This document shows, in pieces, positions 26,801 to 35,772 of a stretch of DNA of 64,000 bases (its first letter is position 1; each line of letters begins with the position of its first letter). Location of the stretch: contig NZ_UWNY01000001.1 in NCBI RefSeq assembly GCF_900604285.1, positions 124,001 through 188,000 on the forward strand, in the 5' to 3' direction. Origin of the DNA: Varibaculum vaginae. GTDB lineage: Bacteria > Actinomycetota > Actinomycetes > Actinomycetales > Actinomycetaceae. The notes beneath the pieces were generated by a model. It saw only the letters and a list, made by a program, of their open reading frames with translations, ran no database searches and was not told the origin of the DNA. The position numbers and the translations under genes were made by a program.

Positions 26801-26870
26801 GTAGTTCACCCCGAAATTTTTCGCGCAAGCGCGAGCGAAAGGTGCGGTAATCACCTGCCCCGATAGCCAT
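23856..26870 (-). CDS. FAD- and Fe-S-containing D-lactate/D-2-hydroxyacid dehydrogenase
   Basis: A 1004-residue flavoprotein likely oxidising a D-2-hydroxyacid (D-lactate, glycolate or D-2-hydroxyglutarate) and passing electrons to quinone. The N-terminal PCMH FAD domain shows PVTARGAGTSCAGNSIGPG; a GlcD-type cap carries YGHFGDGCVHVRLN and SGEHGDGRARSELLPKMY. Around 555-640 are two ferredoxin-like cysteine clusters, including CLACKACSADCPAGVD. The C-terminal part has CCG-type motifs (DTCCGLTW, PHCHHYSVMGW, GCCGMAGNFGMEA) that bind a further Fe-S centre. Thus GlcD and GlcF-like modules are fused, as in YdiJ-type enzymes. Substrate is inferred. Confidence 0.88.
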   Translation of the reverse strand: MAIGAGDYRTFRSRLREKFRGELLDSRADRAVYATDSSNYRIPPKIIACPKDRDDLRILLQAARECRVPVTARGAGTSCAGNSIGPGLVIDYSRHLNQIIKIDPEKRYAIVEPGVVQAQLQQAVAPYGLRFGPDPSTSSRCTIGGMVGNNACGPHATAYGRTSDNVLELRLIDGIGREIIAGQTPKDSAEITQDESVAAEQIQQIPGLKSLVAANLATIRTEFGRFGRQVSGYSLEHLLPENGSALAPFFSGTEGTLGVITQVTVRLVPLPEAPVLVALGFPDMIAAAAAVPRILPLKPLAVEGMDARLVEVVRQHKGPGAVPDLPQGSGWLLCEVGGEGLDEEATLQRARELAAASGASGDAVMIYPPGDDAAAIWRIRADGAGLGGRTPQGDQAWPGWEDAAVPPENLAAYLRDFQKLLEQFGLDGLLYGHFGDGCVHVRLNMPLGSAAGLGKSRDFLFAAAQLVGNYGGSISGEHGDGRARSELLPKMYSAEAVDLFAQVKALFDPDNLMNPGVLTGPAGPDRVEENVRRAQVCTLNAQPNGFAFSEDTGSLTDAFHRCTGVGKCRADNSSAGGFMCPSFLATGREQDATRGRARILQEATNGGLIRDLSDPEIWRVLDLCLACKACSADCPAGVDMAKWRSETLFRRYRGRLRPLSHYALGWLPRWLRVMAKLPGSAQLANLATQIRPLTQAMLKLLHLDTARTLPRFATRSLEKQYPNRLLWPKESEILSWGQGYCVKPGLMSTKEAVGKREKQSSQVAHAALKSVVIWADSFSRGLDQRGVKAAIKLLADAGWQVFLAPPDTCCGLTWITTGQLKGARQHLEKLLARLAPPAANGIPIVGIEPSCTAVLRDDLLELFPSDPRALMVSESTFTLAEFINANCSDLPLPDLSGVSVVAQPHCHHYSVMGWEADRALLEKTGAKLVELQGCCGMAGNFGMEAAHRQMSLAVAERALLPALKDNPEAIFLADGFSCRTQAETLAGRQGVHLAELLAGADIPA

Positions 26871-27410
26871 AACTCGCCTTTCCTTATTTCTACGCTCAAT
26901 CCTATCTGTTCCCTGCAGCCCCCATAAACCCCACCAGTATCAGAATTATTTATTTCTGACACTTTAAGGAACCGCTGCCGACAGATACGACATATACGCC
27001 AGTACAATAAATCTCTATTTGGCAGATTTCATAACCGCTGCATCAGCTAGGGAGAGAACAGATTTAAGTAAAAGAGCCGATTAACCGCTAACCAAGCTCC
27101 AAATTAACCCGAACCAACAGAAAAAATAACTAAACCAAGACATACATGACCGATTTATTTCGCATGCCTCTAACTGGTAGACACAATAAATGGGAGCCGG
27201 CAGGATATTCCTGCCGGCTCCCAGGGGTGTTATGAAAATAGACTAGGGTGCGACTGCTAAGCTCTCTTAGCCGCAAGGATAAGAGGGGCATCACCACCAT
27301 TTCAGGATAACAGTGATTAGCTAGGGTAAACATCGATTTACCCAGCAAATAGCCACCCAGGACGCCCAACCACCCATTTTTAAAAAGCGGGCATCCCCCT
27401 CTAACGCCCG
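26871..27410. other. 540-bp intergenic region
   Basis: Between the D-lactate-type dehydrogenase start and the ppdK stop (both minus). It holds the ppdK terminator at 27192-27222 and presumably the dehydrogenase promoter near 26880-27050. A 79-codon minus-strand ORF at 27130-27369 runs through the terminator hairpin and is not credible. Nothing else recognised. Confidence 0.5.
27192..27222 (-). terminator. Hairpin terminator after ppdK
   Basis: Perfect 14-bp GC-rich stem (27192-27205 with 27209-27222), loop TAT. On the minus strand it is followed by ATTTATTGTG. Lies ~190 bp after the ppdK stop. Confidence 0.75.
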
Positions 27411-30140
27411 CTAGGCGGTAGCGTCCTCTCCCGATCCCTGAATACTCTCCAAGGCCACCACACGACCTGCCTCAAGACGAGCCACTGCCACCCGGAAAGG
27501 AGAACAAGACACGTAATCTAAACCGGTCTTATGGAAGAAGTGAATCGACTCCGGATCACCACCATGCTCACCACAAATACCCAGCTTAATCCCGGGATTA
27601 GTCGAGCGACCGCGAGTTACCCCCTCCTTGACGAGGCGACCCACACCGTGAGTGTCGATGGTTTCAAACGGGGAGGTACCAAACACGCCCTCTTCAATAT
27701 ATTCAGGGAAGAACACTCCCTCGCAATCATCACGCGAGAAGCCCCAAGTAGTTTGGGTTAAATCGTTAGTACCAAAGCTGAAGAAGTCTGCCTCTTTCGC
27801 CAAAGACTCGGCAGTAATCGCTGCCCGCGGCAACTCGATCATGCAACCAATCGGAATGTCTAAGGCCACTTCGGCATCCCCACAAACCTCGGCGATAACT
27901 TTTTCAGCACGGTCACGAATCAGACCGAGCTCCGTAATCGAACCGACCAGCGGAACCATAATTTCTGGCCGCGGGTTCATCCCCTGCTTCTTCAGGGCAG
28001 CTGCCGCACTTACTAGGGCGCGAATCTGCATCTCAAAAAGGCCAGGCATCCAGATCCCCAAACGCACCCCGCGCAGACCCAGCATTGGGTTGGCCTCATG
28101 CATTCTGCGCACTGCCGTCAGCATCCGCTGATCATCAGGGTTAACCTCACCTTGGGCTTTCTGCAGTGCAACCTTTACTTCCAGACCGGTCAGGTCAGGC
28201 AAGAACTCGTGCAGCGGCGGATCAATCAACCGCACCGTCATCGGTTTGCCATCCATAGCCCGCAGCATTTCTGCAAAGTCTTGTTTTTGCAGTTCACCTA
28301 GTTTATCCAGAGCGTCTTCGCGATCAGCTGATCCCTCGTCAGATAAAATCGCATGCTCAACCAGCGGACGACGATCCCCTAGGAACATATGCTCGGTGCG
28401 ACACAATCCAATGCCGGTAGCTCCAAACTCTACCGCCAACTGCGCATCCTGTGGATTATCTGCATTGGCACGAACTTGCAGTCTTGCCCGCGCATCCGCC
28501 AGCTTCATCATCCGGTCAACACAGTGCACCAGATCTTTCAAATCCTCATCGCTATCGCAAGCCTCCAGACCTGCTTCTAGCCCCCGCTCCAGGTAAGTGG
28601 TTACCGGCGAATCTTGAACCGGAACATCACCCTCAAAAACCTCGCCAGTAGCGCCATCAATCGCGATTACGTCACCCTCACGGAAGGTTTTGCCGTTCAC
28701 GGTTAAAGTCCCGACTTCCGGATCAATCTCTAGGGCTTCCGCTCCACAAACACAGGTCTTTCCCATACCGCGAGCAACCACTGCTGCGTGAGATGTCTTG
28801 CCGCCACGCGCGGTCAACACACCCTCAGCAGCAACCATACCTGCCAAGTCATCTGGGTTAGTCTCCCGACGAACCAAAATGCAGGTTTTACCAGCTTGCA
28901 CCGCAGCTTCTGCCTGATCATTGTTAAAAGCAATCCCACCAACAGCAGCCCCCGGAGAAGCTGCCATACCGGTCGTTAGCCGTACCCGATCAGATCCAAT
29001 ATCGAACTGTGGGAACATCAACTGGGTTAGCTGTTCACCGGTGACTCGTTCCAGCATTTGATCTTTAGTAATCAGCCGTTCCTCATTAAGTTGGACAGCA
29101 ATCCGGAAAGCGGCAGCAGCCGTTCGCTTACCCACGCGGGTTTGCAGCATCCACAGCTTGCCTTTCTCAATGGTGTATTCGATATCGCACATGTCCTGGT
29201 AATGAGTTTCCAGACGGCGCATAATCTTAATCAGCTCGTTGTAAACCGGCTCATTAACCGTCTTGAGGTGCGACAATGGTTCGGTATTGCGGATACCCGC
29301 CACCACATCCTCGCCCTGGGCGTTCATCAGGAAATCACCATAAACCCCGGATTTACCGGTAGAGGGGTCGCGAGTGAAGGCCACCCCAGTACCGGAATCA
29401 TCGCCCATATTCCCGAACACCATAGTGCAGATATTTACTGCGGTACCCAGAGAGTTTGGAATCCGTTCCCGGCGACGATAAATTGCTGCCCGCTCAGTGT
29501 TCCAAGACCGGAAAACTGCCTCAATCGCCATATCCATCTGGGTGCGGGGATCTTGCGGGAAATCATTACCGGTCTGTTCTTTAACAATCTGCTTGAACTG
29601 CACGGTTAGATCCTGCAAATTTTCGGCAGTCAAATCCACATCAGCGGTTACGCCAACTTTGTTTTTCATTTCATCTAACGCATCAGCAAACAGGTCACCG
29701 TCAATATCCAAAACGGTCTTCCCAAACATTTGCACTAGGCGACGATAGGAATCCCAGGCGAAACGCTCTGATCCCGACATTTTAGCCAGACCAGCTACCG
29801 AACGATCATTTAGACCTACGTTAAGAACGGTTTCCATCATTCCTGGCATCGAGAACTTAGCCCCCGACCGCACTGATACTAACAGCGGCTCGTCCTCATC
29901 CCCGAGGGTACGCCCTATCTGATCTTCAACCCCGCGCAATGCCTTGGTCACTTCCGGAACCAAACTTTCCGGAACCTCGTTATGTTTGAGGTACGCCCGA
30001 CAAGCATCGGTAGTGATTGTAAACCCGGGGGGAACGGGCAAACCCAAATTAGTCATTTCCGCTAGGTTGGCACCCTTGCCGCCCAGCAGATCTTTCATAT
30101 CCTTGTTGCCCTCGGCGAACATATAGACATACTTTGCCAT
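27411..30140 (-). CDS. ppdK: Pyruvate, phosphate dikinase
   Basis: A 909-residue enzyme interconverting pyruvate + ATP + Pi and PEP + AMP + PPi. The N-terminal ATP-grasp domain (MAKYVYMFAEGNKDMKDLLG, later SVRSGAKFSMPGMMETVLN) joins the swivelling domain with the phospho-histidine in GGKTSHAAVVARGMG (His451). The C-terminal TIM barrel has GIGLCRTEHMF and the catalytic-Cys region LGICGEHGGDP (Cys856). Length and residues are typical of bacterial PPDK. In anaerobic Actinobacteria it usually works in PPi-linked glycolysis. GGAGG lies 11 bases before the ATG. No regulatory-protein (PDRP) gene is adjacent. Confidence 0.97.
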   Translation of the reverse strand: MAKYVYMFAEGNKDMKDLLGGKGANLAEMTNLGLPVPPGFTITTDACRAYLKHNEVPESLVPEVTKALRGVEDQIGRTLGDEDEPLLVSVRSGAKFSMPGMMETVLNVGLNDRSVAGLAKMSGSERFAWDSYRRLVQMFGKTVLDIDGDLFADALDEMKNKVGVTADVDLTAENLQDLTVQFKQIVKEQTGNDFPQDPRTQMDMAIEAVFRSWNTERAAIYRRRERIPNSLGTAVNICTMVFGNMGDDSGTGVAFTRDPSTGKSGVYGDFLMNAQGEDVVAGIRNTEPLSHLKTVNEPVYNELIKIMRRLETHYQDMCDIEYTIEKGKLWMLQTRVGKRTAAAAFRIAVQLNEERLITKDQMLERVTGEQLTQLMFPQFDIGSDRVRLTTGMAASPGAAVGGIAFNNDQAEAAVQAGKTCILVRRETNPDDLAGMVAAEGVLTARGGKTSHAAVVARGMGKTCVCGAEALEIDPEVGTLTVNGKTFREGDVIAIDGATGEVFEGDVPVQDSPVTTYLERGLEAGLEACDSDEDLKDLVHCVDRMMKLADARARLQVRANADNPQDAQLAVEFGATGIGLCRTEHMFLGDRRPLVEHAILSDEGSADREDALDKLGELQKQDFAEMLRAMDGKPMTVRLIDPPLHEFLPDLTGLEVKVALQKAQGEVNPDDQRMLTAVRRMHEANPMLGLRGVRLGIWMPGLFEMQIRALVSAAAALKKQGMNPRPEIMVPLVGSITELGLIRDRAEKVIAEVCGDAEVALDIPIGCMIELPRAAITAESLAKEADFFSFGTNDLTQTTWGFSRDDCEGVFFPEYIEEGVFGTSPFETIDTHGVGRLVKEGVTRGRSTNPGIKLGICGEHGGDPESIHFFHKTGLDYVSCSPFRVAVARLEAGRVVALESIQGSGEDATA

Positions 30141-30381
30141 AAGTAGATGGCCTCCATTTATTGTTCAATTGCGCTAAAAGCGGCTCTTCCGTCTTCAAGC
30201 CTACCAGGTAAAAGTCGAAATCTAGGTCTTGAGTCCCGAAAGACAAATCGTTGCCTCATTTTCGGATTTTATTAATGCACGCGAAGCTGGCATCTATTAT
30301 TTCCGACTTACCCTGTTGTAGTTATTCGCTGAAAAATGCCGGTTAAACCATCGGATGGTCAGGTAGGGTGCGCCAATCGCT

Positions 30382-30387
30382 TACACT
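30382..30387 (+). promoter_or_regulatory. -10-like box placing the start site on the GTG (possible leaderless mRNA)
   Basis: TACACT ends 6 bp before the GTG start at 30394, so a transcript from it would begin at or next to the start codon. An inverted repeat ACCATC-G-GATGGT (30347-30359) lies just upstream, over the expected -35 side. No good -35 hexamer is seen. Confidence 0.35.
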
Positions 30388-30393
30388 GGAACT

Positions 30394-31236
30394 GTGTCAG
30401 TGTATCCGCCCAGGAGGCAGCGCCTACATTCGCGCGTTAGCCGTATAAGTTCGCGATCGGACTGGAATCTACTTGTCCGTGCCTCCGCCCTCGCCATTGC
30501 GCTGGCTTTAACTTTTGTTTTGATTCTCTCGGTAACCCCCCGCGCTACCACAAGCTCCCCCACTGCTTCTCAAACTGCTCCCGCTTTACACTGGACAGCG
30601 ATTCCACACCACAGCGTGAAACCACACGGGAAAAATGCAGAAGTTACATTAGAGGTTAAGGGGGACTTACTAGGAGGAGAAACTTCCAGTAAGGTTCCCC
30701 AATCTGCCTCGGGTAACACTTCGGTGGTACCGGGCACCTGGCGAGGACGTGATACCGGGAAGGTCTACCTTTATCGCGTCGAAGTTGAAAACGGACTTCC
30801 GATTGATGGAGAAACTGCCGCGCGGAGTATCCATGCAATACTTAATGACCCCCGTGGGTGGGGCGGAAAACAGGGAGAAATCTCTTTTACCCGTACCGAT
30901 GGCGAAGCAGATTTCCGAATAGTAATTGCCAGTCCGAACCTAACAGATCAGCTTTGCGCACCCCTGACCACCGAAGGGAAAACCAACTGTCGAAACGGTG
31001 ACAACGTGGTACTCAACGCTAAACGCTGGGTTGGGGGAGCCAAACTGTGGTTTAACAAAGGGAAAACCATCACTGATTACCGGATTTACGAAGTCTCTCA
31101 CGAAACCGGACACTGGCTAGGACACGGCCATATGTTTTGTCCGCAGCCTGGGGGGCTAGCCCCAGTTATGCAACAGCAAAGTGATGATGGTGGAGACAAT
31201 CTAGGGTGTATTCCCAACGGCTGGCCTAATCCCTAA
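30394..31236 (+). CDS. DUF3152-family matrixin-like zinc metalloprotease
   Basis: A 280-residue exported or membrane-anchored protein. A basic start and a helix (~28-50, ALAIALALTFVLILSV) precede a Ser/Thr-rich stretch and the DUF3152 domain (~110-280). The zinc site HETGHWLGHGH has His236, Glu237, His240 and His246, the HExxHxxGxxH matrixin pattern. Also typical are VENGLPIDGET, DPRGWGGKQG, DFRIVIASP, LCAPL and VVLNAKRWVGGA. Two Cys pairs (967-like LC/NC and FC/GC) may form disulfides. Only actinobacterial relatives are known to me; the substrate is unknown. GTG start as given; no ribosome site, consistent with a leaderless transcript. Confidence 0.85.
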   Translation: MSVYPPRRQRLHSRVSRISSRSDWNLLVRASALAIALALTFVLILSVTPRATTSSPTASQTAPALHWTAIPHHSVKPHGKNAEVTLEVKGDLLGGETSSKVPQSASGNTSVVPGTWRGRDTGKVYLYRVEVENGLPIDGETAARSIHAILNDPRGWGGKQGEISFTRTDGEADFRIVIASPNLTDQLCAPLTTEGKTNCRNGDNVVLNAKRWVGGAKLWFNKGKTITDYRIYEVSHETGHWLGHGHMFCPQPGGLAPVMQQQSDDGGDNLGCIPNGWPNP

Positions 31237-31314
31237 ATTTATCTTCATCATCAGCGCCAGATGATTTTTGGAAGCTTTCAGGCATGCTTCAGGACTACAT
31301 GAAAGAATCTCTCT

Positions 31315-31602
31315 ATGAGTATTCTTGTGACACTTGGCTTTCTACTATGCACAGCTGGTCTAATATTCCTGGTTACCCGCAGTGTGCAAGTGTTGAATGC
31401 ACGGGACCACGCCCGAAAATCTCACTTTGAACAAGAAATCGGTAGCGTAGAAAATTTACTGGCTTCCTCACAGGCTGACCGAGACAAGCTGCGCCAGATG
31501 CGCGATCAGGGACGCTTACAACGCTGGGATGCGATTAGGGATGTAATGCGGGAAGAGTCCGTACCCGAAGATATCGCCACCGAGTTTATTGACCGTCTCT
31601 AA
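31315..31602 (+). CDS. Small membrane-anchored coiled-coil protein
   Basis: A 95-residue protein with one N-terminal membrane helix (residues 2-24) and a charged helical cytoplasmic part (about 30-80, heptad-like: KSHFEQEIGSVENLLASSQ then ADRDKLRQMRDQGRLQRW). No known domain. It lies 78 bp after the metalloprotease gene and converges with the polyprenyl synthase gene, overlapping its stop by 4 bases. Function unknown. Confidence 0.6.
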   Translation: MSILVTLGFLLCTAGLIFLVTRSVQVLNARDHARKSHFEQEIGSVENLLASSQADRDKLRQMRDQGRLQRWDAIRDVMREESVPEDIATEFIDRL

Positions 31603-32609
31603 GCGATACGATCAACCAAGGTGTCAGCAAATTTTTCTAGCGCGACCTTCACTTCATTATCGTCCAGTAAAGAAATCGCGGCTTTCGCCTCCTCGCACCA
31701 AGAAAAGGCTAACTGCCGAGTACGTTCCAGCACCGAATGCGCCCGCAGCATCTGTACCACTCGCTCTAGCGCCGCATCCTCGCTGATCAAGGTACCCCGA
31801 CTGAGCTCTGCCAGAATCTTTTGGCCATTTTCATCAAGAACGCCTCGCGCTGCATCTTGTCGCAGCAGCAAAATTGGCATGGTGTCGACGCCCTCACGTA
31901 AATCTGTTCCCGGAGTTTTTCCAGAATCAGCACTATCAGAAGACAAATCAATCACATCGTCAGCTAGCTGGAAAGCTACCCCGATTTTTTCCCCAAACTG
32001 CACGACCGCCTTAGTCACGGCCTCGGGAGCCCCGGAAAGCTCTGCCCCAAAGCGAGCAGATTGTGCCACCAAAGAACCCGTCTTATCGGCCAGTACTTGG
32101 ATATAAAACTGTACCGCGTCCTGTCCCTGTTCTGGCCCAAAGGTTTCATTCAGCTGTCCGCGACACAAACGATCGAAAGTTAACGCATGTTGTAAAACTG
32201 CCTGAGGTCCCAAAGTAGCTACCACTTGTGAGGCGCGGGCAAAGACTAAATCCCCTGCCAACACCGCGCGGTTATTACCCCAGACTCGTTGCACTGCGTT
32301 TACACCGCGTCTAGTAGGCGCCGAATCCATAACGTCATCGTGGTACAGCGTTGCCAAATGGGTCAGCTCTACCACCACGCAGGCACGCAGCACTTCCTCC
32401 GAAAAAGGACGCGAGCCAAGGTTGGAGCACAGCAATACCAAACCTGGACGCATCCTCTTGCCACCGGCTTTCGCCAGGTGCCCGATAATATCGTCAAGCA
32501 CCCCACGATCGTCCGATAATACTGAATCCAGCCGATTCTCTACCTCTAGTAGACCGTCAGAAATTCGATCTTCGAGCTCATCTAGATGCTGCTGCGACAA
32601 GTTACTCAC
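31599..32609 (-). CDS. Polyprenyl (heptaprenyl/octaprenyl-type) diphosphate synthase
   Basis: A 336-residue trans-prenyltransferase that builds the long isoprenoid tail for menaquinone. The first Asp-rich motif is in LYHDDVMDSAPTRRG (Asp91 onward) and the second is DDVIDLSSD (Asp217 onward). The substrate loop GGKRMRPGLVLL is intact. Long-chain product length is suggested by small residues ahead of the first motif (ELTHLATLYHDD). GTG 32609 is chosen because it overlaps the nuoN stop (GTGA) and starts the conserved helix SNLSQQHLDELEDRI; the longer frame lies inside nuoN. Being last in the nuo operon, it links quinone-tail supply to Complex I expression. Confidence 0.92.
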   Translation of the reverse strand: MSNLSQQHLDELEDRISDGLLEVENRLDSVLSDDRGVLDDIIGHLAKAGGKRMRPGLVLLCSNLGSRPFSEEVLRACVVVELTHLATLYHDDVMDSAPTRRGVNAVQRVWGNNRAVLAGDLVFARASQVVATLGPQAVLQHALTFDRLCRGQLNETFGPEQGQDAVQFYIQVLADKTGSLVAQSARFGAELSGAPEAVTKAVVQFGEKIGVAFQLADDVIDLSSDSADSGKTPGTDLREGVDTMPILLLRQDAARGVLDENGQKILAELSRGTLISEDAALERVVQMLRAHSVLERTRQLAFSWCEEAKAAISLLDDNEVKVALEKFADTLVDRIA

Positions 32610-34192
32610 GGAATAACAATAGCGGTGTTTTGCAAAATATCTAGAACTGATCCCGGGAAAATCCCCAGAAGCAGAGTTAAGAGGGCACAAATCCCAATCG
32701 CTACATAGGTAATCTCGGCATGCGAAGCTACCGTGGTATTTTCTGCCACTGGATCTAAAAACATGATCTTGCCCAGCCGGAAATAATAGAAGGCAGTAAT
32801 CGCAGAAGCAATCACCGCGCAAATAACCAAGGCGGTTGCCCCTCCTTGCAGACCGGCACTAAAAGCCAAGAATTTACCCATGAACCCAGCAGTCAACGGG
32901 ATACCTGCGAAAGATAGCAAGAATAGCATCATGCAGCCGGCCAGTACCGGATGAGTTTTTCCAAAACCTGCCCAGGCTGGCATCGAATGTTGTTCGGCAG
33001 TAGCTACCCCGTCCTCGTTAGTGACCCGCACCAGATAGATAATCGCAAATGCCCCGATAGTAGCTACCCCGTAGGTTAGCAGGTAGAACAAGACTGCCCC
33101 GTTAGCGTTAAGCGCGCCCTTGGTGAAAGCTATCAAAATGAAACCAGCGTGGGCAATCGAAGAATAAGCCAACATCCGTTTGATGTTGTCTTGTACCAGA
33201 CCAAAGAAGGTGCCAACTGCCATCGTCAAGACAGCCACTGTCCACAAGAACGGTTTGAAATTGGCTTCGAACTGCACAACGACAGTAGAGAAGAAACGCA
33301 ACATGGCTAGGAAGGCCGCGGCTTTAACCCCTGCGGCCATAAAACCGGTAACCGGGGTGGGAGCCCCTTGATAAACATCTGGTGTCCAGGCATGGAAGGG
33401 AGCTGCACCAATCTTGAACAGCATACCAACCATCATCAATGCCGCCCCGGTCATCAAAAGTACCGGAGAAGCTACCCGATAGGGAACCGCCAAGGCCAGT
33501 TGATCTAGCAGTAGCGACCCGGAATATCCGTATAGCAACGAAATGCCCATCAGCATGAATCCGGAAGCAAACGCCCCAAGCACAAAATACTTAAGGGCGG
33601 CCTCTTGGCTAAGCAGACGGCGATAACGTGCCATAGCGGTCATTGCATACAGGGGTAGAGAAATAATCTCTAACGCTACGAACAAGGTCAACATAGAGTT
33701 CGCCATGGGGAACAGCATCATCCCGCCCAGAGAAAATAGGCTAAGTGGCAATACCTCACTGCGTTGATAACCGCGCCTCTCCGTTTGTTCTTCCTGGAAA
33801 GATCCAGGGATATCCGCCGGCTGACCGGCAAAAGCGGAAACCTGACTGCCGGTACGATCGACCATCGGCAACAGTGCTAGCAATCCCACGATTAACATTA
33901 GCATCTGCGAGAACATCGAGAATCCATCAACGATTAGTTCTCCGCGTACTAGTCGCTGACCACTTTGTAAATCGAAGGCACCAAAAGAGGGTGCAAAGGC
34001 CAAAAGCGCAATTGCTACCACGGCAATCGACCAGGTACATTGCACGCTCCAACGATGTTTAGCGGAAATGAACGCTTCGAGCAGAATTCCGACAATCGCT
34101 CCGAACAGTACTACCAGTACCGGAGCCATAAGCGCCCAATTGAAACCTAGTTCACTGAAGTCATTTATCACGGTAGCGTTAGTTAAACTCAC
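32606..34192 (-). CDS. nuoN: NADH-quinone oxidoreductase subunit N
   Basis: A 528-residue antiporter-like proton-pumping subunit of Complex I, with about 14 membrane helices. Family features: a Glu in the LTLFVALEIISLPLYAMTA helix and Lys in MVGMLFKIGAAPFHAWTPDVYQG, the proton-path residues; and AYSSIAHAGFILIAFT. The long early loop (about 115-150) is polar, a feature common in actinobacterial NuoN. It overlaps nuoM by 4 bases and the polyprenyl synthase by 4 bases. Confidence 0.95.
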   Translation of the reverse strand: MSLTNATVINDFSELGFNWALMAPVLVVLFGAIVGILLEAFISAKHRWSVQCTWSIAVVAIALLAFAPSFGAFDLQSGQRLVRGELIVDGFSMFSQMLMLIVGLLALLPMVDRTGSQVSAFAGQPADIPGSFQEEQTERRGYQRSEVLPLSLFSLGGMMLFPMANSMLTLFVALEIISLPLYAMTAMARYRRLLSQEAALKYFVLGAFASGFMLMGISLLYGYSGSLLLDQLALAVPYRVASPVLLMTGAALMMVGMLFKIGAAPFHAWTPDVYQGAPTPVTGFMAAGVKAAAFLAMLRFFSTVVVQFEANFKPFLWTVAVLTMAVGTFFGLVQDNIKRMLAYSSIAHAGFILIAFTKGALNANGAVLFYLLTYGVATIGAFAIIYLVRVTNEDGVATAEQHSMPAWAGFGKTHPVLAGCMMLFLLSFAGIPLTAGFMGKFLAFSAGLQGGATALVICAVIASAITAFYYFRLGKIMFLDPVAENTTVASHAEITYVAIGICALLTLLLGIFPGSVLDILQNTAIVIP

Positions 34193-35754
34193 TTCCCGCT
34201 CCCTTCTACTTGAAAAGTCACATCCTGGGTGACAACCACCTGTTTGGCTACTTGCGACATGGGCTCAACTAACGGCTGCGGATGCAAACCAATCACCAGC
34301 ATTAACAAAATCAATGGTGCAGCCACTCCCCAGCGTTCCCGCTGATTCAAATCGTTAATCGATTTGCGGTGTTCAGGAGCCTTACCAGTGAAAATCTTTT
34401 GGTAGGGCAACAGTACGTAAACAGCGCCTGCGACTACTCCCACCAAGCAAAGCACCGATGCCCACTGGTAAATCCGGAAGGTACCAATCAGCACCATCAA
34501 TTCCGGAACAAAACCAGACAGACCCGGAAGCGCAATTGCCGCCAAACCGGAAATTAGGAAGGTACCCGCGATTAGTGGGGTAACCCGCTGCATACCTCCG
34601 TAGGCGGCAATTTCTTGGCTTCGACCGCGCTCAGTGAGAAACCCACCAAAGAGGAACATTCCCGCAATCGACAATCCGTGAGCCACCATGTAAACCATGG
34701 CACCAGCTAAAGCCACCGTGTTGCCGACATAAATCCCCATCACCATCAGGCCAAAGTGAGCCACTGAAGTGAAGGAAATTAGACGCATGAGATCCTTTTG
34801 CGCCAAGGCCGCCAGCGAACCCCAAACTACCGAAATCACTGCCAGAATAACGACAGCTAAAGCGGCACGTCGAGATGCATGCGGGAAAATCGGTAAACAC
34901 AGGGTGATCATTCCGAAAGTACCAATCTTGTCCAAGATTCCCACCAGGAGAGCGGAGGTTCCCGGACGAGCGTTTTCGGCGGTGTCTGCCAACCAGGTAT
35001 GAACCGGCACCATCGGCGCTTTGACCGCGAAAGCGATAAAGAAACTGACCATCAGCGCCATTTCTATTGTTGGGCTAGCTTTCAGCTGTCCCGCCAAGTT
35101 TTCTAATAGGAACAAACTGGCATGTTTTTCGCTAGCTGCAGCAGCATTGGGGGAATAGACATAAATCCCCACGATACCGATCAACATCACAAGACCACCT
35201 GCCAACGAATACAGCAAGAACTTCATTGCGGCCGCCTTGCGTTTCGCTCCATTCCCACAGCGCCCAATCAGGAAGTACATAGGCACCAGCATCGCTTCAA
35301 ATGCTAAGTAAAATACGAACACGTCACGAGCAGCAAAAATCAGCATCATGAATGCCAAAGCGGCTAAAGTAAGCCCCACGTAGCCGGCATCATCATAAGG
35401 TTTGTGCTCGCCCTCGAGATTGTGAGCTGAAGCAATCAGCACAATCAAAGTTAACAGCGCAGAAAGCAGCAGCATCGCGAGGCCGAGGCCATTTACCCCC
35501 AGCGCCCAAGAAACTCCCAGAGCACGAATCCAGCTGTGGGTTTCCGCAAACTGGTAGGCAGCAGCCTTACTGTAGTCAAAGTGCAGAGCCAGGTAAATGG
35601 TTCCTAGCAAGACCAGCGCAGATACCGCTAGTCCAATCTGACGCGCAGCAATCCGGGTAGGTTTAATCAGCAACAGTGCCAGTGCCGCCAACGCCGGTAA
35701 CGCTACCAAAAGCGTTAACAGCGGGAAAGTTGAGTTCAGGACTGTAATTTCCAT
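34189..35754 (-). CDS. nuoM: NADH-quinone oxidoreductase subunit M
   Basis: A 521-residue proton-pumping membrane subunit with ~14 helices. Conserved Glu in FYLAFEAMLVPMYFLIGRCG and Lys in IAFAVKAPMVPVHTWLADTAEN are present, as is LISFTSVAHFGLMVMG. Length matches the family. Its stop overlaps the nuoN start by 4 bases; it starts 18 bp after nuoL. Confidence 0.95.
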   Translation of the reverse strand: MEITVLNSTFPLLTLLVALPALAALALLLIKPTRIAARQIGLAVSALVLLGTIYLALHFDYSKAAAYQFAETHSWIRALGVSWALGVNGLGLAMLLLSALLTLIVLIASAHNLEGEHKPYDDAGYVGLTLAALAFMMLIFAARDVFVFYLAFEAMLVPMYFLIGRCGNGAKRKAAAMKFLLYSLAGGLVMLIGIVGIYVYSPNAAAASEKHASLFLLENLAGQLKASPTIEMALMVSFFIAFAVKAPMVPVHTWLADTAENARPGTSALLVGILDKIGTFGMITLCLPIFPHASRRAALAVVILAVISVVWGSLAALAQKDLMRLISFTSVAHFGLMVMGIYVGNTVALAGAMVYMVAHGLSIAGMFLFGGFLTERGRSQEIAAYGGMQRVTPLIAGTFLISGLAAIALPGLSGFVPELMVLIGTFRIYQWASVLCLVGVVAGAVYVLLPYQKIFTGKAPEHRKSINDLNQRERWGVAAPLILLMLVIGLHPQPLVEPMSQVAKQVVVTQDVTFQVEGSGK

Positions 35755-35772
35755 TTATCTTTTCCTCCTGCC

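Noticed and set aside
27130-27369. 79-codon minus-strand ORF downstream of ppdK
   Set aside because: Runs straight through a perfect terminator hairpin and has no ribosome site.
29058-29609. 183-codon plus-strand ORF inside ppdK
   Set aside because: Antisense to a clearly real 909-residue gene; no ribosome site and no domain-like sequence.
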